NCBI GenBank assembly: GCA_037013685.1
Contig: CM072887.1
Span: 46,551,154-46,615,153, forward strand
Length of the DNA: 64,000 bases
Source of the DNA: Acridotheres tristis
Lineage: Eukaryota; Chordata; Aves; Passeriformes; Sturnidae
Direction of reading: 5' to 3'
The translations under genes were made by a program, and so were the position numbers. The notes beneath the pieces were generated by a model, which saw only the letters and a program-made list of their open reading frames with translations, was not told where the DNA came from and made no database searches. Positions 62,111 through 64,000 of the stretch are shown in pieces; the first letter of the stretch is position 1; each line of letters opens with the position of its first letter.

Positions 62111-64000
62111 AAGAAACAATAAACCCCCATACTTAACCCTTCAGTCTTGTACATTTACTACAGCTAGTAACTTCCTCACAAACACTGAAACATCTTAGGA
62201 AGTTGAAAATATCAACGACATCTTAGAAATCAGAAGTCTTATTTGGTTTATTCAAGAAGAATTAGAAATGACACAAATACAGTATATTCTTTGAAGATAA
62301 TACAATCAGCCCATATTATTTAGACAATGACTACCACTGAGTAACAGGGCATTCTATTGGGAAAAAAAATGAAAGAGCACAGCATAAAAACATGGAATAA
62401 AGTAAAATTCTGATGAATTGTGTTCAATAACTCCTAGAGAGTCCAGTCAGCAAGGGAAACATTTCTTCTCACTGTTTCCTGCCTTAACATAACTAAACCT
62501 ATATTGACATATTTAAGACAGATAATGTGCAAAAGAAGCCTTATGGCACATCCCGTGTAAGTTCTGTGGCCTCCAGTAAAATGTTACCATAGAAACACCT
62601 TTGCAAAGAGGAAGGTGCTCTTTTGTAAAGGGCCTGGGGGTAAACTTTCAGATTCCCATGGCAACTGTTGTGTCTAAAGGCTAAAGAACCAGGTGCCAGT
62701 GTCTTTTGGAGTAGTATGTCAGAGAAAGAAGGAAAAAAAAAACCCACCCAATATTTTCTTCACTGGAACTGGTAGTCATAGCTGGTAATCATTCAAGGTA
62801 ATCATCTACCTCTAGGTGGAATAGTTACAAGCAAGTATTTTGAGTTAAAACTGTATGTGTGTGGGGTACTGAAGCTACAAAAAAAAAAAAAAAAAAAAAA
62901 AGGGAGAAAAGTAGCATTAATTAAAATGGCAGTGAATCATCTGGTTCTCAGTGAGTAAAATCTATAGGAGCTTTATGGTTTTTAAAGTTAGGAGAGGGAC
63001 TCAAAATCCCCAGATATACTTAATACAAAGAAAACTAAAGTTAAAAAAAAAAATCAGTTCTTTTTACCCATCAGATTTTATACCATCTACGTCAAGAAAT
63101 TCCTTTATTTTCTGTCACATGTTCAATCACCACCACTTACTGGGAGAAGACACACTTTAAAAAAGGTCAAGAGTGCAAGTATGCTTAAGAAGGGCTACAC
63201 ATTTCTCATGCTTCAGCAACTTTCCTATCAGCTAATATAGAGCAGTCTGTGGAAATCCTAACAAACAGCAAACTTTTATTGAAAGTAGATTATTAGACAA
63301 TACCTGTATACAAAGATATACCTCAGCTATGTTTGGACACCTTGCCCTTTCTGAAGCACAAAAAGGGTCAGTAAAAAATTGTGAATATTTTCTAATGCTG
63401 ACTGAAAAATGTAATAATGCTTGTTGTCTCTAAGGTAAATCCTTCAGTTTCTTGTCCTGAACCCTAGGTATGAATACTAGGAGAATGACAGAAAAGTGTT
63501 TCTTGATACCGAATTGGTATCTATTAATGCACTGACAGTAACTGAATTATTATCTTTCTGTGAACTGTCTTGAGACTCTTATTCGCATTCTCATGAATCC
63601 TATTGGATCTAATAAAACCACCAACCTTTTTTGCTCAGATGGAGACACTTGTAATAATTAGATGCCTGTTTTCTGAGGTCTTTGAAATGGACTTTAATGA
63701 GAACTTAGAAAATTACCAGCATTATATCTGGTAGCTGTCAAAGTAATTAGAGTTCCTTTAGACCAAATACTTGGAAGTTTTCAGAAAAAGAATGGTGGGA
63801 ATTTTTTCTTTATCTGAAGTAAAACTCGGAATATTTGTTTTAGAATAGCCAAACTTGGGCTGAGAATTAAAAATGATGAAAAATTTGAAAGGTGTCTTCA
63901 GCTGAAAGATTCTGTCACTGTACACAGATATTATCGTTATCAACATACTTATGCATATTCTGTCATAATCCAAACACATGTTGCAGCTAGGGGAAAAAAT
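62111..64000. other. AT-rich non-coding stretch, no gene seen
   Basis: No gene recognised; frames are at most 73 codons. Contains an A/C run at about 62730-62748 and a long A homopolymer listed separately. Confidence 0.65.
62879..62901. repeat. 23-A homopolymer
   Basis: The longest A run in the window. No retroposed gene, SINE or target-site duplication could be seen upstream, so it is listed as a simple repeat. Confidence 0.85.

Noticed and set aside
41486..62620. Shared word TGCAAAGAGGAAGGTG at about 41488 and about 62602
   Set aside because: A single 16-base match in 64 kb is close to the number expected by chance, and the flanks do not align.
62860..62910. 23-A run as the tail of a processed pseudogene or SINE
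   Set aside because: No coding-like or SINE-like sequence precedes it and no flanking duplication was found.
1..64000. CRISPR arrays, operons, riboswitches, rho-independent terminators, tRNA and rRNA genes
   Set aside because: None seen. The sequence is vertebrate nuclear DNA, and the short hairpins lack the features of these elements.

Overview
This window looks like AT-rich, non-coding nuclear DNA from a bird, probably a neoavian and possibly a songbird. Three pieces of interspersed repeat support this. There are two CR1 LINE 3' ends of the kind abundant in birds, at about 24.47-24.83 kb (minus) and 32.96-33.29 kb (plus). There is also a solo LTR of a bird endogenous retrovirus at about 17.64-18.16 kb. 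Recognisable repeats cover only about 1.2 kb of 64 kb, which fits a low-repeat bird macrochromosome. I saw no tRNA or rRNA gene, no CRISPR array and no prokaryotic gene organisation. No open frame exceeds about 112 codons and I recognise no protein family in any of them, so the window holds no gene that I can name.

Layout. 0-17.6 kb is unique AT-rich sequence with simple repeats, a short GC-rich block at 11.44-11.64 kb and, just before it, a splice-site arrangement on the minus strand (11.12-11.20 kb) that matches a vertebrate recursive splice site followed by a 50-nt exon. 17.6-18.2 kb is the LTR. 18.2-35.9 kb is unique sequence with the two CR1 copies and an A/C-rich low-complexity tract at 30.0 kb. 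35.9-38.1 kb is locally richer in GC and CpG, is open on both strands, and has several exon-like segments flanked by splice consensus sequences; it is the best place to look for an undescribed transcript. A CpG-dense patch lies at 39.99-40.13 kb. 40-58 kb is unique sequence with simple repeats, small hairpins and two or three stretches that resemble conserved non-coding elements. At 58.5 kb there is a possible old tRNA-derived SINE. 60.8-62.1 kb is the most enhancer-like stretch, with several TAATTA-type homeodomain motifs and almost no simple repeat.

Reading. The most economical view is that the window lies inside a very long intron or a gene desert. Low-complexity tracts are mostly A/C-rich on the plus strand (about 15 against about 5 T/G-rich tracts by eye). 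Non-template strands of transcribed vertebrate DNA tend to be G+T-rich, so this would fit transcription of the minus strand, the same strand as the candidate recursive splice site. This is inference and needs skew calculation and RNA data. Nothing here amounts to a proven new system; the recursive splice site, the 36-38 kb exon-like cluster and the 60.8-62.1 kb element cluster are the leads worth testing.
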